Below, piece after piece: positions 9,915 to 17,393 of a DNA stretch of 64,000 nucleotides. The notes below the pieces were generated by a model. That model was not told the origin of the DNA. It did not search any database and worked only from the letters and a program-made list of their open reading frames with translations. The stretch is from contig NZ_LDJG01000013.1 of NCBI RefSeq assembly GCF_001431425.1, positions 1 through 64,000 of the forward strand. The letters are read 5' to 3'. The stretch's first letter is position 1. Each line of letters begins with the position of its first letter. Source of the stretch: Stenotrophomonas nitritireducens. Lineage in GTDB: Bacteria; Pseudomonadota; Gammaproteobacteria; Xanthomonadales; Xanthomonadaceae. The position numbers and the translations under genes are program-made.

Positions 9915-10882
9915 CAGTTGCCCTCCTTGCGGGACAGGCGCAGCAGCATCAGGCGGGCAATGGCGAGCACCACAAAGGTGACGATGAACAGCACGAAGCC
10001 GAGCAGCAGCAGGGCCGAGCGGTAGGTTTCGGTGGCCTCGCCGAAGTCGTTGGCGATCAGCGCGGCGATGGTGGTGCCCGGCTCCAGCAGCGACGGCGTC
10101 AGGCGCACGCTGTTGCCGATCACGAAGGCCACCGCCATGGTTTCGCCGAGCGCGCGGCCGAGGCCGAGGAACACGCCGCCGATCACCGCCGAGCGGGTGT
10201 AGGGCAGGACGATGTCCCAGCTCACTTCCCACTTGGTCGAACCCAGCGCATAGGCCGATTCCTTCAGGCGGGTCGGCACGGTGAGGAACACCTCGCGCAT
10301 CACCGAGGAGATGAAGGGAATCACCATGATCGCCAGCACGAAACCGGCGGTGAGCATGCCGATGCCCAGCGGCGGGCCCTGGAACAGCGGGCCGATCAGC
10401 GGCAGTTCGCCCAGATAGTCGTTGAGGAACGGGGTGACGTATTCGGTCATCACCGGCACGAGCACGAACAGGCCCCACATGCCGTAGATGATCGAGGGAA
10501 TGCCGGCCAGCAGTTCGATGGCGGTGCCGACCGGGCCGCGCAGCCAGCGCGGGGCGACCTCGGTCAGGAAGAAGGCGATGCCGAAGCTGACCGGCACGGC
10601 GATCACCATCGCGATGAGGGCGGTGACGATGGTGCCGTAGATCGGCGCCAGCGCGCCGAACCGGTTCTCGACCGGATTCCAGTCGGCGGTGTAGAAGAAG
10701 CTCAGTCCCTGCTCCTGCAGGGCGTGGCGGCCGCCCCACAGCATCGACAGTGCGGCGCAGGCCAGTGCGGTGAGCACCAGTACGACGGTGACGATCAGGA
10801 ACCCGCGGAACAGGCGGTCGTTGCGGGCGTCGCGCTGGTCGCGCGAGGCGGGCGGTGCGAGGGACGATGCGGTGGCATTCAT
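9914..10882 (-). CDS. pstC: Phosphate ABC transporter permease PstC
   Basis: A 322-residue permease. After a short cytoplasmic tail come six membrane segments and the EAA-type loop (KESAYALGSTKWEVSWDIVL). It pairs with PstA to form the phosphate channel. It lies 89 bases downstream of the pstS1 stop, and a strong hairpin sits in that spacer, which would let pstS1 be expressed above the membrane subunits. Confidence 0.96.
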   Translation of the reverse strand: MNATASSLAPPASRDQRDARNDRLFRGFLIVTVVLVLTALACAALSMLWGGRHALQEQGLSFFYTADWNPVENRFGALAPIYGTIVTALIAMVIAVPVSFGIAFFLTEVAPRWLRGPVGTAIELLAGIPSIIYGMWGLFVLVPVMTEYVTPFLNDYLGELPLIGPLFQGPPLGIGMLTAGFVLAIMVIPFISSVMREVFLTVPTRLKESAYALGSTKWEVSWDIVLPYTRSAVIGGVFLGLGRALGETMAVAFVIGNSVRLTPSLLEPGTTIAALIANDFGEATETYRSALLLLGFVLFIVTFVVLAIARLMLLRLSRKEGN

Positions 10883-10929
10883 GGCAGCGGCATGGCCTGT
10901 GGGGGAGGGCGGCGGGAGGCGGTGCGGAG

Positions 10930-10952
10930 CGCCGCGCCCGGCGGGCGCGGCG
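10930..10952 (-). terminator. Hairpin between pstS1 and pstC, probable attenuator or processing site
   Basis: A perfect 10-bp stem (CGCCGCGCCC / GGGCGCGGCG) with a 3-base loop lies 20 bases past the pstS1 stop and inside the operon. There is no T tract, so it may stabilise the pstS1 message or terminate only partly. Confidence 0.55.
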
Positions 10953-10971
10953 TCCTCTCACGGGGTCCCGG

Positions 10972-12060
10972 TCACTTGAACTCGCTGGCCCAGTAGCCTT
11001 CGATCTGTGTCACCAGCTCGGCCGGCAGCGGCACGTAGTGCAGGTCGTTGGCCTGCTGCTGGCCGTTCTCGAACGCCCACTTGAAGAAGGCCAGCGTGTC
11101 CTGGTTGCGCTTGGCGTCCTTGGGCTGCTTGTGCATCAACATGAAATTGGTGGCGGTGATCGGCCACGCCTGCTCGCCCGGGGCATTGGTGATGACCAGG
11201 TTGAAGTCCTTGGCATTGGTCCAGTCAGCACTGGCGGCCGCGGCGGCGAAGGTCTCGGCGGTGGGCTGCACCCAGTTGCCGGCGGCGTTCTGCATCGACG
11301 CGTACGGCATGTTGTTCTGCAGCGCGTAGGCCAGTTCGACGTAGCCGAGCGAACCCTTGATCTGCTGCACGTAGGAGGCGACGCCCTCGTTGCCCTTGCC
11401 GCCGACGCCGTCGGGCCACTGCACCGAGGTGCCTTCGCCGACCTTGTCCTTCCATTCGCCGCTGACCTTGGACAGGTAGTTGGAGAAGTTGAAGGTCGTG
11501 CCCGAGCCGTCGGAACGGTGCACCAGGGTGATCTTGGTGGCGGGCAGGGCCACGCCCGGATTGGCGGCGGCGATGGCCTTGTCGTTCCAGGTCTTGATCC
11601 TGCCCAGGAAGATGTCGGCGAGCAGTGCGCCGCTCAGGCGCAGCTGACCGGGCTGGATGCCTTCCAGGTTCACTACCGGCACCACGCCGCCGATGGCCGA
11701 CGGGAACTGGCCCAGGCCGGCCTGGGCCAGTTCCTCGGAGGAAAGCGGCTTGTCGGAGGAACCGAAATCGACCGTGCCGGCCTTGATCTGGGCGATGCCG
11801 CCGCCCGAGCCGATCGACTGGTAGTTGATCTTGGCGCCGGTGGCGGCGTTGTAGTCGGCCGACCACTTGGAGACCAGCGGGAAAATGAACGAAGCGCCGG
11901 CACCGGAGATCTCGGCGGCGACCTTGTCCCCCGCGGCCGGTGCCGAAGCGGGGGCGGCCTCCGGGCTGGAAGCGGCGGAATCGCTCTTGCCGCCGCAGGC
12001 CGACAGGCCCAGCGCGATGGCCAGGGAAAGGACGGCAAGGCCGGTCGTGTGCAGTTTCAT
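10972..12060 (-). CDS. pstS: Phosphate-binding lipoprotein PstS (copy 1)
   Basis: A 362-residue PstS-family binding protein. The signal peptide ends in a lipobox (LGLSAC, Cys around residue 22), so the mature protein should be lipid-anchored. An Ala/Pro-rich linker of about 25 residues then leads into the ligand-binding core (GAGASFIFPLVSKW; GSGGGIAQIKAGTVDFGSSD; the phosphate-contacting RSDGSGTTFNFSNYLSKVS). The ATG at 12060 is preferred over one four codons upstream because it gives a standard signal peptide. It heads pstCAB-phoU and has a Pho box about 55 bases upstream. It is related to the second copy at 12491, which lacks the lipobox. Confidence 0.95.
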   Translation of the reverse strand: MKLHTTGLAVLSLAIALGLSACGGKSDSAASSPEAAPASAPAAGDKVAAEISGAGASFIFPLVSKWSADYNAATGAKINYQSIGSGGGIAQIKAGTVDFGSSDKPLSSEELAQAGLGQFPSAIGGVVPVVNLEGIQPGQLRLSGALLADIFLGRIKTWNDKAIAAANPGVALPATKITLVHRSDGSGTTFNFSNYLSKVSGEWKDKVGEGTSVQWPDGVGGKGNEGVASYVQQIKGSLGYVELAYALQNNMPYASMQNAAGNWVQPTAETFAAAAASADWTNAKDFNLVITNAPGEQAWPITATNFMLMHKQPKDAKRNQDTLAFFKWAFENGQQQANDLHYVPLPAELVTQIEGYWASEFK

Positions 12061-12114
12061 GCAGGGCTCCATGGCGGGAGAAGTGCCGGTATCGCCGGCG
12101 GATGCGGCTATGAA

Positions 12115-12143
12115 ATGATGTTTTTGTTACAGCCTGATTACAC
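12115..12143 (-). promoter_or_regulatory. Pho box upstream of pstS1
   Basis: On the minus strand three 7-base units with 4-base spacers are seen: GTGTAAT, CTGTAAC and ACATCAT. The 11-base period matches PhoB sites (consensus CTGTCAT repeats). It lies about 55 bases upstream of the pstS1 start. Confidence 0.7.
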
Positions 12144-12257
12144 GGGGTGACGGGGGCGGAACGAGGGCGCTGCGGTGGCCCGCACAAGGGGTGCGAAGAG
12201 CGGGTGACGCCCCGGTTTTCCGCGGCGCCGGGCGCTGCAGGGAAGGGGGGCTTGTCC

Positions 12258-12371
12258 GGTAATGCGCCAGCGGGGCGTTGCCCCGCTCGACAAGGCGGCG
12301 GTGTTCTGTAGCGCCGGGCAGCGCCCGGCGGGGCCCGGCCGGTAATGCGCCAGCAGGGCGTTGCCCCGTTC
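12258..12371 (-). repeat. About 1.4 units of the 83-bp palindromic repeat
   Basis: This carries the same element as the array at 21270, in the opposite orientation, with the same 83-base period between its two GGTAATGCGCCAGC segments. It contains the two dyads of the element: a GCGGGGCAACGCCCCGC-like one and a CGCCGGGCxxTGCCCGGCG-like one. The rest of the 12073-12490 gap holds the pstS1 Pho box and the pstS2 terminator; no gene is seen. Confidence 0.8.
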
Positions 12372-12416
12372 CGCGGGAAATTCTCCGCACGGAGGATCGC
12401 CGCCGGGGGCGATGGC

Positions 12417-12449
12417 AAAAAAAAAGGCGCGGATCACTTGATCCGCGCC
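12417..12449 (-). terminator. Terminator of pstS2
   Basis: A 10-bp stem (GGCGCGGATC / GATCCGCGCC, loop ACTT) is followed on the minus strand by nine T. It lies about 40 bases past the pstS2 stop. pstS2 is thus a separate transcription unit from pstS1-pstCAB. Confidence 0.92.
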
Positions 12450-12490
12450 CGAGGCGACGAGGGAGAGGGACCCGCCGGCTCTTTGCTTGA

Positions 12491-13504
12491 TTACTTCAGG
12501 TTCTGCTGGTTCCAGTAGGTCTCGATCTGGCGGACCAGGGTGTCCGGCAGCGGCACGTAGTCCAGTTCCTTGGCCTGGTTCTTGCCGCTGCTGTAGACCC
12601 AGCGGAAGAAATCGGTGGTGTTCTTCAGGCTGCCTGCCTTGGAACGCTTGCGCACCAGGATGAAGTTGGTGGCGGTGATCGGCCAGGCATTGGCGCCCGG
12701 GGCGTTGGTGATCACCAGGTTGAAGTCGCGCGAATTGGCCCAGTCGGCGCTGGCGGCAGCGGCGGCGAAGGTCTCGTCGCCCGGCTGCACGAAGCGGCCG
12801 GCGGCGTTCTTCATCTGCGCATAGGCCAGGCGGTTCTGCAGCGCATAGGCCAGCTCGACATAGCCGACGCCGCCGCGGATCTGCTTGACGTACGCGGCCA
12901 CGCCTTCGTTGCCCTTGCCGCCGATGCCCACCGGCCACTGGACGGTGGTGCCTTCGCCGACCTGGCTCTTCCAGTCGGCGCTGACCTTGGACAGGTAGTT
13001 GGTGTAGTTGAAGCTGGTGCCCGAGCCGTCCGAGCGGTGCACGACGGTGATCTTCAGGTCGGGCAGGGCCAGGCCGGAATTCAGCGCGACGATGGCCGGA
13101 TCGTTCCACTTGCTGATCTTGCCCAGGAAGATGTTGGCCAGGGTCGGGCCGTCAAGCTTCAGCGCGCCCGGCTGCAGGCCCGGCACGTTGGCCACCGGCA
13201 CCACGCCGCCGATCACCGACGGGAACTGCGCCAGGCCCGAGGACGCCAGGTCTTCGGACTTGAGCGGCGCATCGGACGAACCGAAATCGACGGTGCCGGC
13301 CTTGATCTGGGCGATGCCGCCGCCCGAACCGATGGACTGGTAGTTGACCTTGTTGCCGGTGGCGGTGGCGTAGTCGGCCGACCACTTGGACATCACCGGG
13401 AAGACGAACGACGCACCTGCGCCCGTGATATCGGCGGCCTGCGCGGCCAGGGCGAACGAGGCAATGGCGGCGCCGGTGAGCAGGCGGAGTTTGAAGGAAG
13501 ACAT
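12491..13504 (-). CDS. pstS: Phosphate-binding protein PstS (copy 2), soluble periplasmic form
   Basis: A 337-residue PstS paralog with an ordinary Sec signal peptide ending AQA-AD near residue 23 and no lipobox, so it should be free in the periplasm. The binding core has the same motifs as copy 1 (GSGGGIAQIKAGTVDFGSSD; HRSDGSGTSFNYTNYLSKVS). A strong terminator ends it, and paired Pho boxes precede it on the side shared with the phosphate porin. Having both a lipid-anchored and a soluble PstS may divide storage, scavenging or delivery to the single PstCA channel; this is an inference. Confidence 0.95.
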   Translation of the reverse strand: MSSFKLRLLTGAAIASFALAAQAADITGAGASFVFPVMSKWSADYATATGNKVNYQSIGSGGGIAQIKAGTVDFGSSDAPLKSEDLASSGLAQFPSVIGGVVPVANVPGLQPGALKLDGPTLANIFLGKISKWNDPAIVALNSGLALPDLKITVVHRSDGSGTSFNYTNYLSKVSADWKSQVGEGTTVQWPVGIGGKGNEGVAAYVKQIRGGVGYVELAYALQNRLAYAQMKNAAGRFVQPGDETFAAAAASADWANSRDFNLVITNAPGANAWPITATNFILVRKRSKAGSLKNTTDFFRWVYSSGKNQAKELDYVPLPDTLVRQIETYWNQQNLK

Positions 13505-13572
13505 CGCGGAGTGGCTCCTGAGGGTAATGGTGACCGGCGTTGGCCGGCAGACCGCTATTGCAGGGGCTGACC

Positions 13573-13612
13573 ATGAATCTTTTGCGACTTTGCGATGACG
13601 GTTCGATGACAG
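13573..13612 (-). promoter_or_regulatory. Pho box array for pstS2
   Basis: Four 7-base units with exact 4-base spacers are read on the minus strand: CTGTCAT, CCGTCAT, AAGTCGC and GATTCAT. This is two consecutive PhoB dimer sites. They lie about 70-110 bases upstream of pstS2. Confidence 0.85.
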
Positions 13613-13628
13613 TCGCGTCTTTGCATCG

Positions 13629-13668
13629 CTGTCGCCGCAACGTCATCGCGCTGTCGCATTGCTGTCAT
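13629..13668 (+). promoter_or_regulatory. Pho box array for the phosphate porin gene
   Basis: Four 7-base units with exact 4-base spacers are read on the plus strand: CTGTCGC, ACGTCAT, CTGTCGC and CTGTCAT. The array ends 94 bases before the porin start and is separated by 16 bases from the divergent pstS2 array. Confidence 0.87.
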
Positions 13669-13762
13669 CTGGTTAACGGAATCTTCGCAAAACGCTTGCC
13701 CGGCGGTCGTGCTGGACGGGCGTCCACCTGAAGCCCTTCCACATCCCTTGGAGAGATCCCCG

Positions 13763-15016
13763 ATGCGTTCCCATTCGCTCGCCCTGGCAGTCGCCGCCAG
13801 CCTTGGCCTGGCCTCGGCGCCGGCCTTCGCCGCCGGTCCCGCCGTGACTCCCGCGCAGATCGAACAGCTGCAGGCGCAGATCGCCGCCCTGCAGGCGCAG
13901 GTACAGCAGTTGCAGACCCAATCCGAATCGCTGCAGGCGCAGTCCGACGCGCAGTCTGAAGTGAACGTCACCCAGGCGCAGGCGCTGGAAGGCGCGCAGA
14001 AGACGCAGACCAATGTCGACAAGCTGGCCAAGCTGGTCAACGACAACAAGATCGGCGGCCGCATGTTCTTCGACGTCAGCAGCATCGACCAGAAGACCAA
14101 CGGCAAGAAGACCGACGCCACCGGCACCGGCTTCGACGTCAAGCGCTTCTACCTGACGGTGGACCACAAGTTCAGCGACATCTGGTCGGCCAACCTGACC
14201 ACCGACTTCCAGTACAGCTCGGCCATCGGCAACACCGAACTGTTCGTCAAGAACGCCTATGTGCAGGGCACCTTCGATCCGGCCTTCGTGCTGAAGGTCG
14301 GTGCGGCGGGCATGCCGTGGACCGGCTATGTCGAGAAGTACTACGGCATGCGCTATGTCGAGAACACCCTGACTGACCGCCTGAAGTACGCCAACTCGGC
14401 CGACTGGGGCGTGCACGCCAGCGGCGACCTGGGCCAGGGCTTCAACTATGCCGTGTCCGTGGTCAACGGCGCCGGCTACAAGAACCCGAGCCGCAGCAAG
14501 GGCGTGGACGTGGAAGGCCGCCTGGCGTGGGAAATCACCCCGGAATTCGCGGTCGCCCTGGGCGGTTACAGCGGCTACCTCGGCCAGGACAAGCAGACCA
14601 ACAGCGCGGAGAAGCGTTACAGCCGCGGTGACGTGATGGTCGCCTACGCCGGCCCGATGTTCCGCGTCGGTGGCGAATATTTCACCGCCAAGAACCTGAG
14701 CCTGGTCCAGCAGACCGTCGCCTCGCCGCTCAGCGACAAGGCCACGGGCTGGTCGCTGTGGAGCAGCGTGCGCCTGGCGCAGACCGCCAATGGCGATGTC
14801 AGCGTGTTCGGCCGCTACGACAACACCGACACCAGCAAGACGCTCAATCCGTTCCGCGAGGACAAATACTGGAACGTCGGCATCGAGTACCCGGTGTTGA
14901 AGAGCTTCAAGCTGGCTGCGGTGTACAAGGACACCGACGCCACCGTCGGCTCCCTGGCCAGCCCTTCGCAGACCAAGACCAAGGAACTGGGCATCTGGGG
15001 CGACCTGAAGTTCTAA
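13763..15016 (+). CDS. Phosphate-selective porin OprO/OprP family
   Basis: A 417-residue outer-membrane porin. The signal peptide ends at AFA-AG near residue 23. A coiled-coil segment (about 27-90, heptad-like runs of Leu/Gln) precedes the beta-barrel. The DVKRFYLTVDHKFSDIWSANLTTDFQYSS-type barrel start and a C-terminal aromatic residue (ending KF) fit the OprO/OprP family of phosphate and polyphosphate channels. The ATG at 13763 follows a GGAGAGA Shine-Dalgarno; an in-frame start 54 bases earlier has none. The Pho boxes directly upstream tie it to phosphate starvation. Confidence 0.93.
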   Translation: MRSHSLALAVAASLGLASAPAFAAGPAVTPAQIEQLQAQIAALQAQVQQLQTQSESLQAQSDAQSEVNVTQAQALEGAQKTQTNVDKLAKLVNDNKIGGRMFFDVSSIDQKTNGKKTDATGTGFDVKRFYLTVDHKFSDIWSANLTTDFQYSSAIGNTELFVKNAYVQGTFDPAFVLKVGAAGMPWTGYVEKYYGMRYVENTLTDRLKYANSADWGVHASGDLGQGFNYAVSVVNGAGYKNPSRSKGVDVEGRLAWEITPEFAVALGGYSGYLGQDKQTNSAEKRYSRGDVMVAYAGPMFRVGGEYFTAKNLSLVQQTVASPLSDKATGWSLWSSVRLAQTANGDVSVFGRYDNTDTSKTLNPFREDKYWNVGIEYPVLKSFKLAAVYKDTDATVGSLASPSQTKTKELGIWGDLKF

Positions 15017-15043
15017 GGTCCCGCTCCCCGGTGTGATGCATGC

Positions 15044-15067
15044 GACGGCGGGCTTCGGCCCGCCGTC
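15044..15067 (+). terminator. Terminator of the phosphate porin gene
   Basis: A 10-bp stem (GACGGCGGGC / GCCCGCCGTC) capped by a TTCG tetraloop is followed by TTCGTT. It lies 28 bases past the stop. Confidence 0.85.
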
Positions 15068-15087
15068 TTCGTTCCACCATCCGCCTT

Positions 15088-15215
15088 TGGCGGGAGTGGC
15101 TTCCGCCACGATGGGGGGCGTTGCGTGGATGTCTCCACAACAGCCCGCACCTGCATGCGCGGGGATTCAAAAGGGGAAACCCCTTCGCGGCTGAGCCGCT
15201 CCTGCAGGAGGCCGG
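15088..15215. repeat. Degenerate REP-type inverted repeat region
   Basis: Imperfect copies of the genome's REP motif face each other: GGGAGTGGCTTCCGCCACGATGG on the left and TTCGCGGCTGAGCCGCTCCTGC on the right. Apart from this, the terminator and the nth fragment, the spacer 15017-15320 holds nothing recognisable. Confidence 0.6.
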
Positions 15216-15222
15216 GCGTGTG

Positions 15223-15270
15223 GTGATGGAGAGGTCGCGGAGCACGCATTGCGGGCAGCCCGGCCTGCGC
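15223..15270 (-). pseudogene. Duplicated 3' fragment of nth
   Basis: The 40 bases at 15231-15270 match 15351-15390 inside nth at 35 positions, with an exact 120-base offset; weaker similarity extends to 15223. In the nth frame it encodes RRPGCPQCVLRDL, close to the RKPDCPQCVIRDL of the iron-sulfur loop. It has no start and no rest of the gene, so it is a remnant of a local duplication. Confidence 0.7.
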
Positions 15271-15320
15271 ACCGGCCAACGGCAGCGGATCGGCGCCATT
15301 GCATCCAAGCCGCGTCCGCG

Positions 15321-16085
15321 TCAGGCGACGGTCTTGTCCCTGTAATGGCACAGGTCGCGGATCACGCATTGCGGGCAGTCGGGCTTGCGCGCCTTGCATA
15401 CGTAACGTCCGTGCAGGATCAACCAGTGATGCGCATCCTGCAGGAACTCGGCCGGGATCACCTTCAGCAGTCCGTCCTCCACCGCGCGCACGTCCTTGCC
15501 GGGCGCCAGACCGGTGCGGTTGGAGACGCGGAAGATATGCGTGTCCACGGCCATGGTCGGCTCGCCGAAAGCGGTGTTGAGCACCACGTTGGCGGTCTTG
15601 CGGCCGACGCCGGGCAGGGCTTCGAGCGCGGCGCGGTCGGCCGGCACCTCGCCGCCATGTTTTTCGACCAGGATCGCGCAGGCGGCGATCACGTTCTTCG
15701 CCTTGGCGTTGAACAGGCCGATGGTGGAGATGTAGGGCTTCAGCCCTTCCTCGCCCAGGGCGAGGATGGCCTGCGCGGTGTTGGCCACCGGGAACAGCCT
15801 GCGCGTGGCCTTGTTCACGCCCACGTCGGTGGCTTGCGCCGACAGCGTCACCGCCACCAGCAGCTCGAACGGCGTGCTGTATTCCAGCTCGGTGGTGGGG
15901 TGCGGATTCAGTTCGCGCAGGCGCGTGAACATCTCGCGCACTTCCTCGCCGGTCATGCGCCTGGAGCGGGGGGCGGGGCGGGGTGCGGGTGAAGAGCGTG
16001 TTTTCTTCGCCTTCTTCGCCGGCTCACCCCCTGCTTTCGTTTTTGCTTCTGCCCTGGCCGCCACTCGTTTCTCGTTCCTGTTCAC
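15321..16085 (-). CDS. nth: Endonuclease III (DNA glycosylase/AP lyase)
   Basis: Base-excision repair enzyme that removes oxidised pyrimidines and cuts abasic sites. The helix-hairpin-helix LPGVGRKTANVV carries the catalytic lysine and is followed by VDTH with the catalytic aspartate. Cys 230, 237, 240 and 246 (C-X6-C-X2-C-X5-C) bind the 4Fe-4S cluster. The 254-residue reading includes about 43 Lys/Arg/Ala/Pro-rich residues before the conserved start MTGEEVREMF; starting at 15956 would give the usual 211 residues. The longer start overlaps the upstream gene by ATGA, which supports it. A partial copy of its 3' end lies just downstream. Confidence 0.94.
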   Translation of the reverse strand: MNRNEKRVAARAEAKTKAGGEPAKKAKKTRSSPAPRPAPRSRRMTGEEVREMFTRLRELNPHPTTELEYSTPFELLVAVTLSAQATDVGVNKATRRLFPVANTAQAILALGEEGLKPYISTIGLFNAKAKNVIAACAILVEKHGGEVPADRAALEALPGVGRKTANVVLNTAFGEPTMAVDTHIFRVSNRTGLAPGKDVRAVEDGLLKVIPAEFLQDAHHWLILHGRYVCKARKPDCPQCVIRDLCHYRDKTVA

Positions 16086-16432
16086 GCGTTCCCCGCCTTC
16101 GCCCGCGCCCGCGCCAGGATCGCCGCGGCGGCCGGGGGCAGGGCGGGCTTGCGGTCGGGAGCCGGCGGCGGCGCGCGCCGCGCTTCGCGCTCGGCGGCGC
16201 GGCGGGCCAGGCGCACGGTGCGGGCACGATGGCGTTCGCGCGCTGCCCAGGCGCCGCGCAGGCGCTCCTGCGCCTGCGCCAGCAGTTGCGGCAGGCCCGG
16301 TTGCCGGGGGTCCAGCGTCGCGTCGCCGGGCTGCGGCACATAGTCCATCAGGCCGGCGTCCAGCGCGGCATCCAGATCGTCGTCCAGTACGTACTGCAGC
16401 AACTGGCGCGGAGAAACGCGGGGAGCGGGCAT
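16082..16432 (-). CDS. Small protein of unknown function
   Basis: 116 residues, with an acidic N-terminal half (LLQYVLDDDLDAALDAGLMDYVPQ-type helix) and an Arg/Ala-rich C-terminal half (QAQERLRGAWAARERHRAR and following). There is no signal peptide or membrane segment. It overlaps nth by 4 bases and starts 11 bases after the crotonase gene, so it belongs to that three-gene transcript. I do not recognise a family. The codon bias matches the neighbours and the tight spacing supports a real gene. Confidence 0.65.
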   Translation of the reverse strand: MPAPRVSPRQLLQYVLDDDLDAALDAGLMDYVPQPGDATLDPRQPGLPQLLAQAQERLRGAWAARERHRARTVRLARRAAEREARRAPPPAPDRKPALPPAAAAILARARAKAGNA

Positions 16433-16443
16433 CGCGGCGTCGG

Positions 16444-17226
16444 TCAGCAGTTGCGGAATTCCGGCTTGCGGCGTTCGAGGAAGGCGCTGGTGCCTTCGCG
16501 CATGTCCTGGGTGGAGAACATCAGCCCGAACTGCGCGCTTTCATATTCCAGGCCTTCCTCGATGGCGCATTCGCCGCCGACATTGACCGCGTCGAGGATG
16601 CCGCGCAGCGCCAGCGGCGCGGCGCCGGCCAGCTGGGCGGCGATCCTGCCGGTTTCCGCCTCCAGCTCGGCGGCCGCGACCACCCGGTTGACGATGCCCA
16701 GCTGCTGGGCGCGCGCGGCGTCGACCGGCGCGCCGAGCAGGCACAGTTCCAGGGTGGCGGCGCGGCCGGCCAGGCGCAGCAGGCGCTGGGTGCCGCCGAA
16801 GCCGGGAATCAGGCCGAGGTTGATCTCCGGCTGGCCGATCCTGGCGGTGTCGGCGGCGATGCGCAGGTGGCAGGCCATGGCCAGCTCCAGGCCGCCGCCC
16901 AGGGCGAAACCGTTGACCATGGCGATCACCGGCTTGGGCAGGCGCTCGATGCGGCGCATCAGGCGCTGGCCGAGCAGGGAGAAATCGCGTCCCTGCACCG
17001 GACTGAGGCCATTCATCTCGGCGATGTCGGCCCCGGCCACGAAGGCCTTTGCGCCAGCGCCGGTAAGGACCACCACCCGCACTTCCTCGGCCTGGGCGGC
17101 CGCGGCGAAGGCGGCGTCCAGCGCTTCCAGGGTCTGGCGGTTGAGCGCATTGAGCTTCTCCGGGCGCTGCACGGTGATGGTGCGGACGCCATCGCGGGTG
17201 CTGATCGAAACCGGTGCGTCGGACAT
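16444..17226 (-). CDS. Enoyl-CoA hydratase/isomerase (crotonase family)
   Basis: A 260-residue single-domain crotonase, the usual length. The oxyanion-hole segments are visible as AFVAGADIAEM near 65-75 and NGFALGGGLELAMACHLRIA near 105-120. The latter carries one candidate catalytic Glu; a second lies in GQPEINLGLIPGFGGTQRL. This is the signature of true hydratases that add water to 2-enoyl-CoA in fatty-acid or related degradation. The exact substrate is not readable. It is the first gene of a likely operon with the small unknown gene and nth. Confidence 0.9.
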   Translation of the reverse strand: MSDAPVSISTRDGVRTITVQRPEKLNALNRQTLEALDAAFAAAAQAEEVRVVVLTGAGAKAFVAGADIAEMNGLSPVQGRDFSLLGQRLMRRIERLPKPVIAMVNGFALGGGLELAMACHLRIAADTARIGQPEINLGLIPGFGGTQRLLRLAGRAATLELCLLGAPVDAARAQQLGIVNRVVAAAELEAETGRIAAQLAGAAPLALRGILDAVNVGGECAIEEGLEYESAQFGLMFSTQDMREGTSAFLERRKPEFRNC

Positions 17227-17393
17227 GCTGACTCCAGGGAAAAGTTAAAGAAAAGTAATCGGGGAACTCCGGCCACGACCGTTGGTCAGAAGCCCCTGTC
17301 GTCAGTGGCGGTCCGCCGTTGTGGCGGCTATCCTAACCCGTCGCCTCTAGCGGCATGGTTGCCCTGAGACATCATTTCCTGGAGAACTGTTTG

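Noticed and set aside
9915..10961. N-terminal half of a 635-codon frame joined to pstA
   Set aside because: Out-of-frame shadow of pstC; the TGATG junction marks the true pstA start.
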